Shown here in pieces: positions 51,084 to 59,349 of a stretch of DNA of 64,000 bases (position 1 is its first letter; each line of letters starts with the position of its first letter). The DNA is from JAFDVL01 sp963794955 (lineage in GTDB: Bacteria > Acidobacteriota > Blastocatellia > RBC074). The stretch covers positions 1-64,000 of the forward strand of contig CAWCGF010000003.1 in NCBI GenBank assembly GCA_963794955.1. The letters are read 5' to 3'. Under the pieces are notes generated by a model. It was not told where the DNA came from, searched no databases, and saw only the letters and a list, made by a program, of their open reading frames with translations. A program made the position numbers and the translations under genes.

Positions 51084-51821
51084 ATGAATAGATACATACA
51101 GCACTTGAGACTTTTCTCTCTAAGACCTATTTGGGCGATGCGAGTGGTCGCAAGCGTCGCGGTGTGTTTATGCATACTTGCCGCAGCGAGCGGGGTCCCT
51201 TTGCGCGCCTACGCACAGCAGCCTGCACCGGCAAAACCAGTCGTCGTGCAACCGGGTGCGCCGGGGAAACGGACGCGGGTTCTTCCCCCGACGACGAAGG
51301 GCAAGCTGCCGCCCGTGTCCACAGCGGATGTGCAGTTTATGCAAGGCATGATTATGCATCACGCGCAAGCAGTGGAGATGACGGCGCTGATCGAATCGCA
51401 CACCGAAAACAAGGATGTGAGATCGCTCGGCGCGCGCATCAGCCATTCGCAATCCGACGAGATCGCGTTTATGAAACGTTGGTTGGCGACGCGGGGCCAG
51501 CCCCTTTCAGATGCGACGCATGACATGCACCACATGAACCATAAAAATATGTCGCACGAGCTTATGCCCGGAATGCTTACCGCAGAACAGATGAAGTCAC
51601 TCAGAAATGCCAAAGGCGAGGAGTTCGACCGCCTCTTTCTGACCGGAATGATTCAGCATCACGATGGCGCGTTGACGATGGTGAAAGATTTGTTTGCCAC
51701 CGCAGGCGCAGGGCAGGATGCTGAATTGTTCAATTTCGCAACTGATGTAGACAGCGGCCAGCGCGCTGAAATTCGGATTATGCAAAACATGCTGGAGAAA
51801 AACTCTACCAAGGACAAATGA
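51084..51821 (+). CDS. DUF305 family exported protein
   Basis: The 245-residue product has a signal or anchor (VVASVAVCLCILAAASGVPL) and a DUF305 four-helix domain: STADVQFMQGMIMHHAQAVE, IESHTENKDVRSLGARISHS with QSDEIAFMKRWLATRGQ, and FDRLFLTGMIQHHDGALTMV. The paired MI(M/Q)HH motifs are the family's metal-binding signature; a Met/His-rich stretch (THDMHHMNHKNMSHELMPGM) strengthens a copper or other metal link. The stop overlaps the next start (ATGATGA), so the two genes are coupled, a pairing seen repeatedly for DUF305 and LVIVD proteins. Confidence 0.88.
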   Translation: MNRYIQHLRLFSLRPIWAMRVVASVAVCLCILAAASGVPLRAYAQQPAPAKPVVVQPGAPGKRTRVLPPTTKGKLPPVSTADVQFMQGMIMHHAQAVEMTALIESHTENKDVRSLGARISHSQSDEIAFMKRWLATRGQPLSDATHDMHHMNHKNMSHELMPGMLTAEQMKSLRNAKGEEFDRLFLTGMIQHHDGALTMVKDLFATAGAGQDAELFNFATDVDSGQRAEIRIMQNMLEKNSTKDK

Positions 51822-53722
51822 TGATACATGTACCCACCACGGCTTTCCGTTTACTCGTAATCTCTCTTCTTTTGTCGCTGTGTTTTGCCGACAAACTACA
51901 AGCGCAAACGCCTCCTGCACAGGAACCCGCGAAGGCAACCGACCCGAAAACTGAGCAAAAGAAAGCACAGGATGACCCGTTTGCGCTGGAGCAAGCGCCG
52001 CCGCTTCCCGCTGGAATGACAGGCTCTGACGCCAACGATCCGCGCGCCAAATTGACACCGGGATTGTACGACGCTGGGGAAATCGCGAAGGGCTTGAAAC
52101 ATCTTATGCTTTTCAAAAAACCTGGCGCATTTCAACTCGGCTCGGATGATGCTGATAATCCAAAAGTGCAGAAGACCCTGGGCGCAATCGGTGTTGCCGA
52201 TACGTCGAAGATGCCGAAGCCAGCCCAATTAGTGACTGCGCAATTGGCGTTTGCGAACTCTGACCTCGCGTTTCGTGGAAAATACCTGTTTCAGGGCAAT
52301 TTTTATGGGGTCAATATCTTTGACATCTCCAATCCCGCGAAGACTAAACTGGTCACGTCTATGGTTTGTCCCGGTGGGCAAGGCGATGTGTCGGTTTACA
52401 AGAACCTGATGTTTATGTCGGTCGAGATGCCCAATGGCCGCCTCGATTGCAGCATTGAAGGCTTCCCGCCACCGCCGCCGCCGAAAGCAGGCGAAGAGAA
52501 CAAGCCGACATTGCCCGCGCCAAGCAAAGAACGATTTCGCGGCGTAAGAATTTTTGATATTTCCGACATTCAGCGCCCCAAGCAAATCGCGGCAGTGCAA
52601 ACCTGTCGCGGTTCGCACACGCATACGCTGGTCGTTGATCCGAAGGACAAGAACAACGTTTACATCTACGTTTCCGGCACCTCGTTCGTGCGCCAGGGCG
52701 AAGAGTTGCCTGGATGTTCCGCCGAAGCTCCAGAGAAAGACCCGAACACGTCGCTGTTTCGCATTGAAGTCATCAAAGTCCCGCTGGCTGCGCCGCAGAA
52801 TGCCAAAGTCGTGTCCAGTCCCCGCGTGTTTATGGACCCTCGTACCGGAGCACTCAACGCCTTGAAGAGCGGAGCTTCGCACGGCACAGAGAAGCCCATT
52901 GACAGCGATCAGTGTCACGATATTACGGTGTATTCGGCGTTGGGTTTAGCCGCGGGTGCATGCTCCGGCAATGGCATCGTGCTGGACATCAAAGACCCCG
53001 TGAATCCCAAACGGATAGATGCCGTCAACGATCCGAACTATTCCTATTGGCACTCGGCTTCATTTTCCAATGATGGGACGAAGGTTGTGTTCACCGATGA
53101 GTGGGGCGGCGGACTGGGAGCGCGTTGCCGCCTCACCGATCCGAATGTTTGGGGCGCGAACGCGGTGTTTCGTTTGCGAGATAACAAGCTGAGCTTCGCC
53201 AGTTACTACAAGTTGCCCGCCGCACAGGGCGACACCGAAAATTGCGTAGCGCACAACGGCTCGCTCGTTCCCGTTCCCGGACGCGATATCAAAGTGCAAG
53301 CCTGGTATCAGGGCGGTATCTCCTTGATGGACTTTACCGACGCAGACAAGCCGATGGAGATTGCCTATTTCGACCGTGGCCCGATTGATCCAAAGATGCT
53401 CGTGCTGGGTGGCGAATGGTCGGCATACTGGTACAACGGTCATATCTACGCTTCGGAAATCGCGCGTGGGCTGGACGTTTTTGAACTCAGCCCCAGCGAG
53501 TTTCTGACGCAGAACGAAATTGATGCCGCGAAAACGGTGCGCGTGACTGAACTTAATGTGCAAAACCAGCAAAAGATCGTTTGGCCCGCCAAATTGGTCG
53601 TAGCCAAGGCATATCTCGATCAGTTGGAACGATCACAGGCATTGCCCGCCGATCAGATCACAGTCCATGCGCAGCGCAATTCAAACCGCAGAGAGTTCAC
53701 GTCTGACCAAAGGACGCGCTAA
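51818..53722 (+). CDS. Secreted LVIVD-repeat protein
   Basis: The 634-residue product has a signal peptide (AFRLLVISLLLSLCFADKLQ, AQ cleavage). LVIVD-type propeller blades follow: GNFYGVNIFDISNPAKTKLV, FRGVRIFDISDIQRPKQIAA, CSGNGIVLDIKDPVNPKRID and GGISLMDFTDADKPMEIAYF. His-rich loops (CRGSHTHTLVVDP, SDQCHDITVYS) could bind metal. It overlaps the DUF305 gene by four bases. Such propellers are extracytoplasmic; a joint role with DUF305 in metal handling is inference. No frameshift. Confidence 0.85.
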   Translation: MMIHVPTTAFRLLVISLLLSLCFADKLQAQTPPAQEPAKATDPKTEQKKAQDDPFALEQAPPLPAGMTGSDANDPRAKLTPGLYDAGEIAKGLKHLMLFKKPGAFQLGSDDADNPKVQKTLGAIGVADTSKMPKPAQLVTAQLAFANSDLAFRGKYLFQGNFYGVNIFDISNPAKTKLVTSMVCPGGQGDVSVYKNLMFMSVEMPNGRLDCSIEGFPPPPPPKAGEENKPTLPAPSKERFRGVRIFDISDIQRPKQIAAVQTCRGSHTHTLVVDPKDKNNVYIYVSGTSFVRQGEELPGCSAEAPEKDPNTSLFRIEVIKVPLAAPQNAKVVSSPRVFMDPRTGALNALKSGASHGTEKPIDSDQCHDITVYSALGLAAGACSGNGIVLDIKDPVNPKRIDAVNDPNYSYWHSASFSNDGTKVVFTDEWGGGLGARCRLTDPNVWGANAVFRLRDNKLSFASYYKLPAAQGDTENCVAHNGSLVPVPGRDIKVQAWYQGGISLMDFTDADKPMEIAYFDRGPIDPKMLVLGGEWSAYWYNGHIYASEIARGLDVFELSPSEFLTQNEIDAAKTVRVTELNVQNQQKIVWPAKLVVAKAYLDQLERSQALPADQITVHAQRNSNRREFTSDQRTR

Positions 53723-53906
53723 ACTCCAGAGCTTCGCGCGCTCGCTGAAAGAAAGCGCCCGAACGCCAAGAGTGCTGTAGACGGGAAGCGAATGCAGGCG
53801 CTGGCGGATGTTTTGCAACGGCCTGCAAAGTAAGCCATAGAATACGCCGAACTGATTTGAAAGAGAGGAGCGCCAGGAAAACGAAACTGTGTATAATAAT
53901 ACCGCT

Positions 53907-54215
53907 ATGGAATATCACGTTTTTGTCGAACAACACGCGAATAATGGCTACGTCGCCGAGATCATCGGGCTTGCGAATAGCCAGGTAGTAGGCAAAACTG
54001 AAGAAGAAGCCATCACCAAAGCGAAAGAGACGTTGGCAGAGCGGCTCGCACACGGCAAGGTCGTCACAATCAAAATGGAACCGGAGACCCCGCCGGAAAA
54101 CCATCCGATGCTGAAAGGTTTTGGCCGCTTCAAAGACGACCCTACGTTTGATGATTTGATGGAACGGATTGCCGAGTACCGACGCCAACTGGATGAAGAA
54201 GATGCTGCCGAATGA
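53907..54215 (+). CDS. HicB-like antitoxin
   Basis: The 102-residue product (start MEYHVFVEQHANNGYVAEII, preferred over the upstream Met) shows the partial RNase-H-like HicB fold: two strands, then SQVVGKTEEEAITKAKETLA. A tail follows with FKDDPTFDDLMERIAEYRRQ, acidic and helical, which probably binds the toxin. TATAAT occurs about ten bases upstream (near 53892), a possible -10 element. Its stop overlaps the PIN-domain gene by four bases. Antitoxin function is inferred from size, fold and coupling. Confidence 0.78.
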   Translation: MEYHVFVEQHANNGYVAEIIGLANSQVVGKTEEEAITKAKETLAERLAHGKVVTIKMEPETPPENHPMLKGFGRFKDDPTFDDLMERIAEYRRQLDEEDAAE

Positions 54216-54631
54216 AGCTTTATCTGCTGGACACTGACCATTCGAGTCTGTATCAACGCGGTCACGCTGCAGTGCGGGCGCACATTCTTCATACCCCGCC
54301 AGTACAACTTGCGCTTTCAGTCATTACCGCCGAAGAGCTTTTACGCGGACGCCTGGCGCAGATCAGAGCCGCCAAAAGCGAGGCGGAACAAATCAGGGCT
54401 TGTTACTGGTTGGGCGAGACACTCGAACTATTGAAAGAGTTTACGATACTTCCTTACGACCAGCTTGCCAGTCAACAGTATCAAATGCTGCGGGAGCAAA
54501 AGCTGCGCGTAGGCTCGCAGGATTTGCGCATCGCTGCGGTTGCGCTGGCTACACAGGCAGCGCTGGTGACGGCCAATCACATACATTTCGCGCAAGTGAG
54601 CGGCTTAGTGCTCGAAGACTGGACGACTTGA
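54212..54631 (+). CDS. vapC: PIN-domain (VapC-like) toxin
   Basis: The 139-residue protein has MKLYLLDTDHSSLYQRG with the first catalytic Asp, LSVITAEELLRGRLAQI with the conserved Glu, and LRVGSQDLRIAAVALATQAA with the second Asp, then VTANHIHFAQVSGLVLEDW. This is the complete PIN ribonuclease active site. Such toxins cleave tRNA or rRNA when the antitoxin is lost. It is coupled to the HicB-like gene through an ATGA overlap. The next iorB 3'-end repeat starts 40 bases downstream. Confidence 0.9.
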   Translation: MKLYLLDTDHSSLYQRGHAAVRAHILHTPPVQLALSVITAEELLRGRLAQIRAAKSEAEQIRACYWLGETLELLKEFTILPYDQLASQQYQMLREQKLRVGSQDLRIAAVALATQAALVTANHIHFAQVSGLVLEDWTT

Positions 54632-54670
54632 ATCAATCAGCGAATCAGCCATGCCTTTCACATGAAAACT

Positions 54671-54747
54671 CTTTGCAACGCCGTTTCCCGGCGTCGGGCG
54701 AACGCATTCACACAATGCCGATGACGAAGCAGGGCTTTCGCTTATGA
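54671..54747 (+). pseudogene. iorB 3'-end repeat (77 bp)
   Basis: CTTTGCAACGCCGTTTCCCG continues as PASGERIHTMPMTKQGFRL and a TGA stop, matching the last 24 codons of the molybdopterin subunit with one base missing near 54685. Its stop codon TGA overlaps the ATG of the DUF4365 gene (ATGA at 54744-54747), and the AGGG inside the repeat is placed as a ribosome-binding site for it. Confidence 0.85.
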
Positions 54748-56783
54748 GTAAGGACAATGAAAAAGATGCTAGTGATTTGGGGCCACTTCCTGGGGTGCCT
54801 CGCACTGATGAATTGGAACGCCTGAGTTATGTCGCTCTTGATTCAATATTGCCCCAAGATCAGTTTCTCCTTCGCGGAGAAATTAAAGACAAAGGCGTTG
54901 ATGGCAGCATTGAACTATTGATTAACAGGCAAGCCACCAACCTGCGAGCGCAAATTCAACTTAAAAGTACGGATTCAGCCAATGCCAATCAGGATGGCTC
55001 GATTTCATACTCAATAGACACCAGCAACCTCAACTATCTTTTATATGGCGGTAATACTGCACTATATATTCTTTACATTGCCCCAAACAAAGAGTTGCGA
55101 TTTGCTTGGGCAAGCGATGAGCGAAGGCGGCTAGATCAAGAAAATCCAGAATGGATGCAGCAAGGAACCGTTACCATTCGTTTTAGGGATTTATTGACAC
55201 TTGAGACTACCAACCATATCCATCAGCGAATTTTGCGAGAGGGACGATTACATCGCGAAATCAATGACAACCTTTCGCGTGCCAGCTTGAACGAGCAAGT
55301 TACTGTCACTATCAACCCAGAAACTTTAGAGACCATTGACCCGGCAGAAACTAAAGAATTGATTTTGACTAGCGGCGTTACGATGGTTTCATCCGGCTAT
55401 GGCTCTCTTGTTTTGCAAGCAATAGACACCTTACGTGCAAGCGATAAGCAATTACCCCGCATACTAACCATTAAAATTCACGCTCATTACACGCTTGGAG
55501 AGTATCAAGATGCGTTAGCCTGCATTGGCAAAGCGCTACTCCATCAAGATGAACTTGCGCCCGAAGATAGGCGATTGTTGATTGCGCTGCGAGATTCATG
55601 TCGTTACGAAACAGGCCAGATTGACTACACTGAATTTTCTCGACTTCTTGAAGAGGCTGAAGAGGAAGAAGATGATGATCTCTCATTTCCACGAAGGCTG
55701 AACCAATTACGCTATGCTTTACGGCATGAAGACGATCTCGTTGGGCGTCGCAACATGATTATGGAACTTCGCCTGATCGTTGGCGAAATGCAGGTGTCTA
55801 CGAAAGTTTCCACGGCTACGAAACTTGATGCCAAACTTGCACTTCTTGAGGCTGAGGGGCATCTGCAAGCTCTGGATTCAACACAGCTATTATTTCAAAT
55901 ACACATTCGCGGCAAATTGGGAACTCTGACTACCGACAAAGTACAGGCGACCTTAGCAGCACTTACAACTGAGTTTGCACAATGGCATCAGATGTTTGAC
56001 TCCTCAGTTCATGAAGCTCAAAGGCTAAAGAACCCATTGTTAATTGGAAAAGCCCTCAGCATTAGAGCTACGTTCAATTTTTTAGCATTTGTCATGACTC
56101 GTCGTAGTTTTCTGCTCTTGCTCGGTCAGGATGTTGATTTCCCGGCAGACGCCTTGCGAGCGATGATGGAAGAAGCAACTCAGACATTGGAAATCTTTAA
56201 ACAGGCAGGACAATTGGAAGGTGAGTTACGTGCGCAACTTACATTAGCGGATTTGTTTTTACTCGGCAAACAGCCTGATGCAGCAAAGCGTCTAGCCAGT
56301 AGTGTATTACCCAAAGCGCAAGCAATGGATTACATTACCCTTCAAACTAGAGCAATGGAACATCTTTCTGGTGAAACACCTTTTCAGATGAGTGAGAAAG
56401 TCATCCTTGAGTCAGCAACTGTAGATATGGATGAGAAACTTGCTCACAACACGGATGAGGAATTGCTGAATTTTGCTCGTTCCTGCCTCCAAGCACTTGA
56501 TCTGCCTCAAGAAAGATTACCGGTGGTTGAACGAGATATTCATTCTATGCGCACAATGGCTTCTGAACGATTGAACTGGTGTAAGCACATTGAGATCACT
56601 CAAGACCTTCGGCATACCGCTCATCCAGCGACTTGCTATCTTTCAGACCCTGAGCGATTCGGCCACTGCTTAAAGCACCAGTTCAAATCTGTCGTTGGAC
56701 ATACAGACACAGATACTGTCGTCTCAGCTTTCAAAAATACCTATTGTGAGAATTGTCAGGATCGAGAGGCAAAGAATGCTTGA
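54744..56783 (+). CDS. DUF4365 (PD-(D/E)XK-like) protein with helical-repeat region and Cys/His tail
   Basis: The 679-residue product has an N-terminal DUF4365-type domain (residues 20-155): FLLRGEIKDKGVDGSIELLI with the D and E positions and LRAQIQLKSTD with the Q-x-K, as in restriction-like nuclease folds. The middle (215-560) is helical with TPR-like stretches (ILTIKIHAHYTLGEYQDALA, CIGKALLHQDELAPEDRRLL). The tail has CYLSDPERFGHCLKHQF and NTYCENCQDRE, a possible zinc site. The codon style is AT-richer than its neighbours, which suggests transfer. DUF4365 proteins often lie among anti-phage genes; a defence role is inference. Initiation appears coupled to the preceding iorB 3'-end repeat. 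Confidence 0.78.
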   Translation: MSKDNEKDASDLGPLPGVPRTDELERLSYVALDSILPQDQFLLRGEIKDKGVDGSIELLINRQATNLRAQIQLKSTDSANANQDGSISYSIDTSNLNYLLYGGNTALYILYIAPNKELRFAWASDERRRLDQENPEWMQQGTVTIRFRDLLTLETTNHIHQRILREGRLHREINDNLSRASLNEQVTVTINPETLETIDPAETKELILTSGVTMVSSGYGSLVLQAIDTLRASDKQLPRILTIKIHAHYTLGEYQDALACIGKALLHQDELAPEDRRLLIALRDSCRYETGQIDYTEFSRLLEEAEEEEDDDLSFPRRLNQLRYALRHEDDLVGRRNMIMELRLIVGEMQVSTKVSTATKLDAKLALLEAEGHLQALDSTQLLFQIHIRGKLGTLTTDKVQATLAALTTEFAQWHQMFDSSVHEAQRLKNPLLIGKALSIRATFNFLAFVMTRRSFLLLLGQDVDFPADALRAMMEEATQTLEIFKQAGQLEGELRAQLTLADLFLLGKQPDAAKRLASSVLPKAQAMDYITLQTRAMEHLSGETPFQMSEKVILESATVDMDEKLAHNTDEELLNFARSCLQALDLPQERLPVVERDIHSMRTMASERLNWCKHIEITQDLRHTAHPATCYLSDPERFGHCLKHQFKSVVGHTDTDTVVSAFKNTYCENCQDREAKNA

Positions 56784-56864
56784 TTGGTCAGCTTGTCGGC
56801 AGTTTGGAATGTGCATAATGGGCAGACGTTTCAGGCAATCAAACACAAACCGGGAGCCTATCGA

Positions 56865-57905
56865 ATGAAAGCTGTCATCTATGAAGCCTTTGGCGCACCG
56901 CCACAACTAAAGAATGTCCCTGATCCAACGCCGGAAGCACACGGCGTAGTCGTCAAAATCATGGCAACGGGAGTTTGCCGCAGCGACTGGCACGGCTGGG
57001 TCGGACATGACGCGGATATTCAGCCTCCCCACGTGCCCGGTCATGAATTGGCGGGCGTGGTCACAGCCGTTGGCAAGGATGTGACCAAGTGGAAAAGCGG
57101 GGATCGCGTTACGGTGCCGTTCGTGGGCGGCTGTGGGGCCTGCCCGCAGTGCGCAGATGGGAATCAGCAGGTGTGCGATCATCAGTTTCAACCCGGCTTC
57201 ACCCACTGGGGATCATTTGCCGAGTATGTGTCCCTTCATTACGCCGACACGAATCTGGTGCGCTTGCCGGAGACGTTGGATTTCCCGGCGGCGGCGAGTC
57301 TGGGGTGCCGGTTTGTCACTTCCTTTCGCGCCGTCATAGATCAAGGCAGAGCCTCCGCCGGACAATGGGTAGCCGTGCACGGCTGCGGCGGTGTGGGTTT
57401 ATCGGCGATTATGATTGCCAACGCGATAGGGGCGAACGTCGTGGCGATAGATATTTCCGAAGACGCGCTTCGATTGGCGAAGGCTTTGGGCGCGGTCGCT
57501 ACTGTCAATGCGTCGCAAGTCGCCAATGTTGCCGAAGCCGTCATCGAAATTACCAACGGCGGCGCGCACGTTTCTTTAGACGCCCTCGGACATCCCACGA
57601 TCTGTTTCAATTCCATCAGCAATCTGCGCAAACGCGGCAAGCACATTCAAGTCGGCCTGCTGCTGGCCGAGCAAAGTACGCCCGCCATTCCGATGAGCAA
57701 AGTCATTGCGCACGAATTGGAAATACTGGGCAGCCACGGCATGCAGGCTCATCGTTACGATGCCTTATTCACAATGATCGAAGCCGGGAAATTGAAGCCC
57801 GAAAAGCTCATTGGCAGGACGATCACGCTGGAACAGTCTATTGATGCGCTTGTGAATATGGACAAGTTCGAAGTTGCGGGCGTAACTGTGGTGACAGAGT
57901 TCTGA
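56865..57905 (+). CDS. Zinc-dependent alcohol dehydrogenase
   Basis: This 346-residue MDR-family enzyme oxidises or reduces alcohols and aldehydes with NAD(P). The start at 56865 (MKAVIYEAFGAPPQLKNVPD) follows GGGAGCC. Catalytic zinc ligands: GVCRSDWHGWVGHD (Cys) and HVPGHELAGVV (His-Glu). Structural zinc: GGCGACPQCADGNQQVCD. Cofactor site: VAVHGCGGVGLSAIMIANAI. Asp in the second strand (VVAIDISEDALRLAKALG) suggests NAD preference. It lies downstream of the DUF4365 gene, on the same strand, and is followed 8 bases later by the last iorB 3'-end repeat. Confidence 0.92.
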   Translation: MKAVIYEAFGAPPQLKNVPDPTPEAHGVVVKIMATGVCRSDWHGWVGHDADIQPPHVPGHELAGVVTAVGKDVTKWKSGDRVTVPFVGGCGACPQCADGNQQVCDHQFQPGFTHWGSFAEYVSLHYADTNLVRLPETLDFPAAASLGCRFVTSFRAVIDQGRASAGQWVAVHGCGGVGLSAIMIANAIGANVVAIDISEDALRLAKALGAVATVNASQVANVAEAVIEITNGGAHVSLDALGHPTICFNSISNLRKRGKHIQVGLLLAEQSTPAIPMSKVIAHELEILGSHGMQAHRYDALFTMIEAGKLKPEKLIGRTITLEQSIDALVNMDKFEVAGVTVVTEF

Positions 57906-57913
57906 AGAGGAAA

Positions 57914-57995
57914 ATTGCGAACGTGATTTTCACGGCGACGGGCGAACACATTCGGACGTTACCGACGACGAAGCAGGGGCTTCAGCTTCGCGTAA
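57914..57995 (+). pseudogene. iorB 3'-end repeat (82 bp)
   Basis: ATTGCGAACGTGATTTTCAC continues as GEHIRTLPTTKQG, then an extra G, and a TAA near 57993. It starts at the same codon of the parent gene as the repeat at 54671. No gene follows on this strand; 57996-58166 has nothing I recognise. Confidence 0.83.
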
Positions 57996-58166
57996 AAGCA
58001 TTTTGCAACAAGGGCTATTTCGCCCTTCTCAATTTGCCTGTCTCAAACTACGAGGGGTTAATATCCGCCAGCGTTCATCGCAGCCGAGAACGCGCATTAG
58101 GTGAAATTTCTTGCCAATCGCTATCTTGCAACCTTTCCAGCAAGCATGACTTTTGCGTGAGGCTAT

Positions 58167-59228
58167 TCAACTCAACCAACTTGCCACATGTTCCGCGACA
58201 AAATCATCGTCTGTCAGTTGCGGGTACTGTACATAAATTCGATCAATCTCTTCCATCTGTCCGGGCGAAAGGTCTTCGTGTGGGTCAAGGCACCAGCGGC
58301 CTGCGAGCAGGCCTTGTCGCCTTAGCACTTCGTGCAACCCGGCGATGCAGCCGGCAAAATTGTTTCGTGCGTCGAAGAGCACGGCATTGGCATCGGTGAT
58401 TTCAGCGGAGCGCGCCAGCAATTCGCTCGCGTTTTGGCCGCCGTTTCGTTTGCATTCATGGACGGCTGCCAGCAACTCTACGGCACGTTTTGTCCATACT
58501 GCCCAATGGCCTAACAAGCCACCGGTGAAATGAACGGAGACAGGTTTGTCAGGTCTGGCAAAACGAAATTCGGTGAGCAAATCGGCTACGATGTTGTCGT
58601 CATTGCCCGTGTATAGCGCGACTTCATTGTGTCGCCCACTGTCGGCCAACGCGCGCGCGACATCCAGCGTTTGGTAGCGATTGAAGGGGGCGACTTTGAT
58701 CGCTACGACGTTTTCGATGTCCAGGAAGGCGCGCCAGAAGTGATAGTCCAGCAACCGCCCGCCGACTGCTGGTTGCAAATAGAACCCGATGAGCGGCAAC
58801 GCTTCGGCGATGTGACGACAATGGGCGATCAATTCTGTGTTGGAGGCTTCACGCAAGGCCGCGAGGCTGAGCAAGCCTGCGTCATAGCCGAGTTCGCGGG
58901 CGAAGGCAGCTTCCTGTACGGCTTGTGCCGTAGCTCCGCAAACGCCTGCGACTTTGATGAGGCGACGTTGCTGTTTGGCTTCAAACGCGCGCATCGTTTC
59001 CTGCGCGCGTTGCAGCACGGGTGCGAACAGGCCAAGCTGCGGATCACGAATCGCGAATTGTGTCGTATGCACGCCGACGGCGATGCCGCCTGCGCCTGCA
59101 TCACAGTAATAGCGCGTCAACGCGACCTGTCTGCGTTCATCCAGCTTGCGTTCCGCGGTCAGGGCTAAAGGATGCGCAGGAATGACTACGCCGTGGAGGA
59201 GTTGTTGGTGAATTACAGGGTCCAGCAT
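58167..59228 (-). CDS. DapA-like class I aldolase (dihydrodipicolinate synthase family)
   Basis: The start is set at MLDPVIHQQLLHGVVIPAHP (59228), which fits the family's first strand. GAGGIAVGVHTTQFAIRDPQ is the GGxxxGGTTGE-equivalent loop, KVAGVCGATAQAVQEAAFAR matches the (I/V)xGVxxxT strand, and NVVAIKVAPFNRYQTLDVAR holds the Schiff-base Lys. IGFYLQPAVGGRLLDYHFWR occupies the YxxP-type position. Length 353 is longer than DapA (about 290), with a C-terminal extension. Relatives act on pyruvate aldols, but the first loop is altered, so the substrate is open. It heads in the same direction as the epimerase at 59350. Confidence 0.83.
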   Translation of the reverse strand: MLDPVIHQQLLHGVVIPAHPLALTAERKLDERRQVALTRYYCDAGAGGIAVGVHTTQFAIRDPQLGLFAPVLQRAQETMRAFEAKQQRRLIKVAGVCGATAQAVQEAAFARELGYDAGLLSLAALREASNTELIAHCRHIAEALPLIGFYLQPAVGGRLLDYHFWRAFLDIENVVAIKVAPFNRYQTLDVARALADSGRHNEVALYTGNDDNIVADLLTEFRFARPDKPVSVHFTGGLLGHWAVWTKRAVELLAAVHECKRNGGQNASELLARSAEITDANAVLFDARNNFAGCIAGLHEVLRRQGLLAGRWCLDPHEDLSPGQMEEIDRIYVQYPQLTDDDFVAEHVASWLS

Positions 59229-59349
59229 AAATAAAAAATCAAAAGGCAAATCTCAAAAGGCAAAAGGCAAAAGTGGGATTCGGAAGCAACGCTCTTTCTG
59301 AATTTCTTAAATTAAGTGCCGACCTGTTGCCTTTTGCCTTTTGCTTTCT

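Noticed and set aside
52540..52870. Plus-strand frame inside the LVIVD gene
   Set aside because: It is a shadow frame within a continuous, motif-rich coding region.
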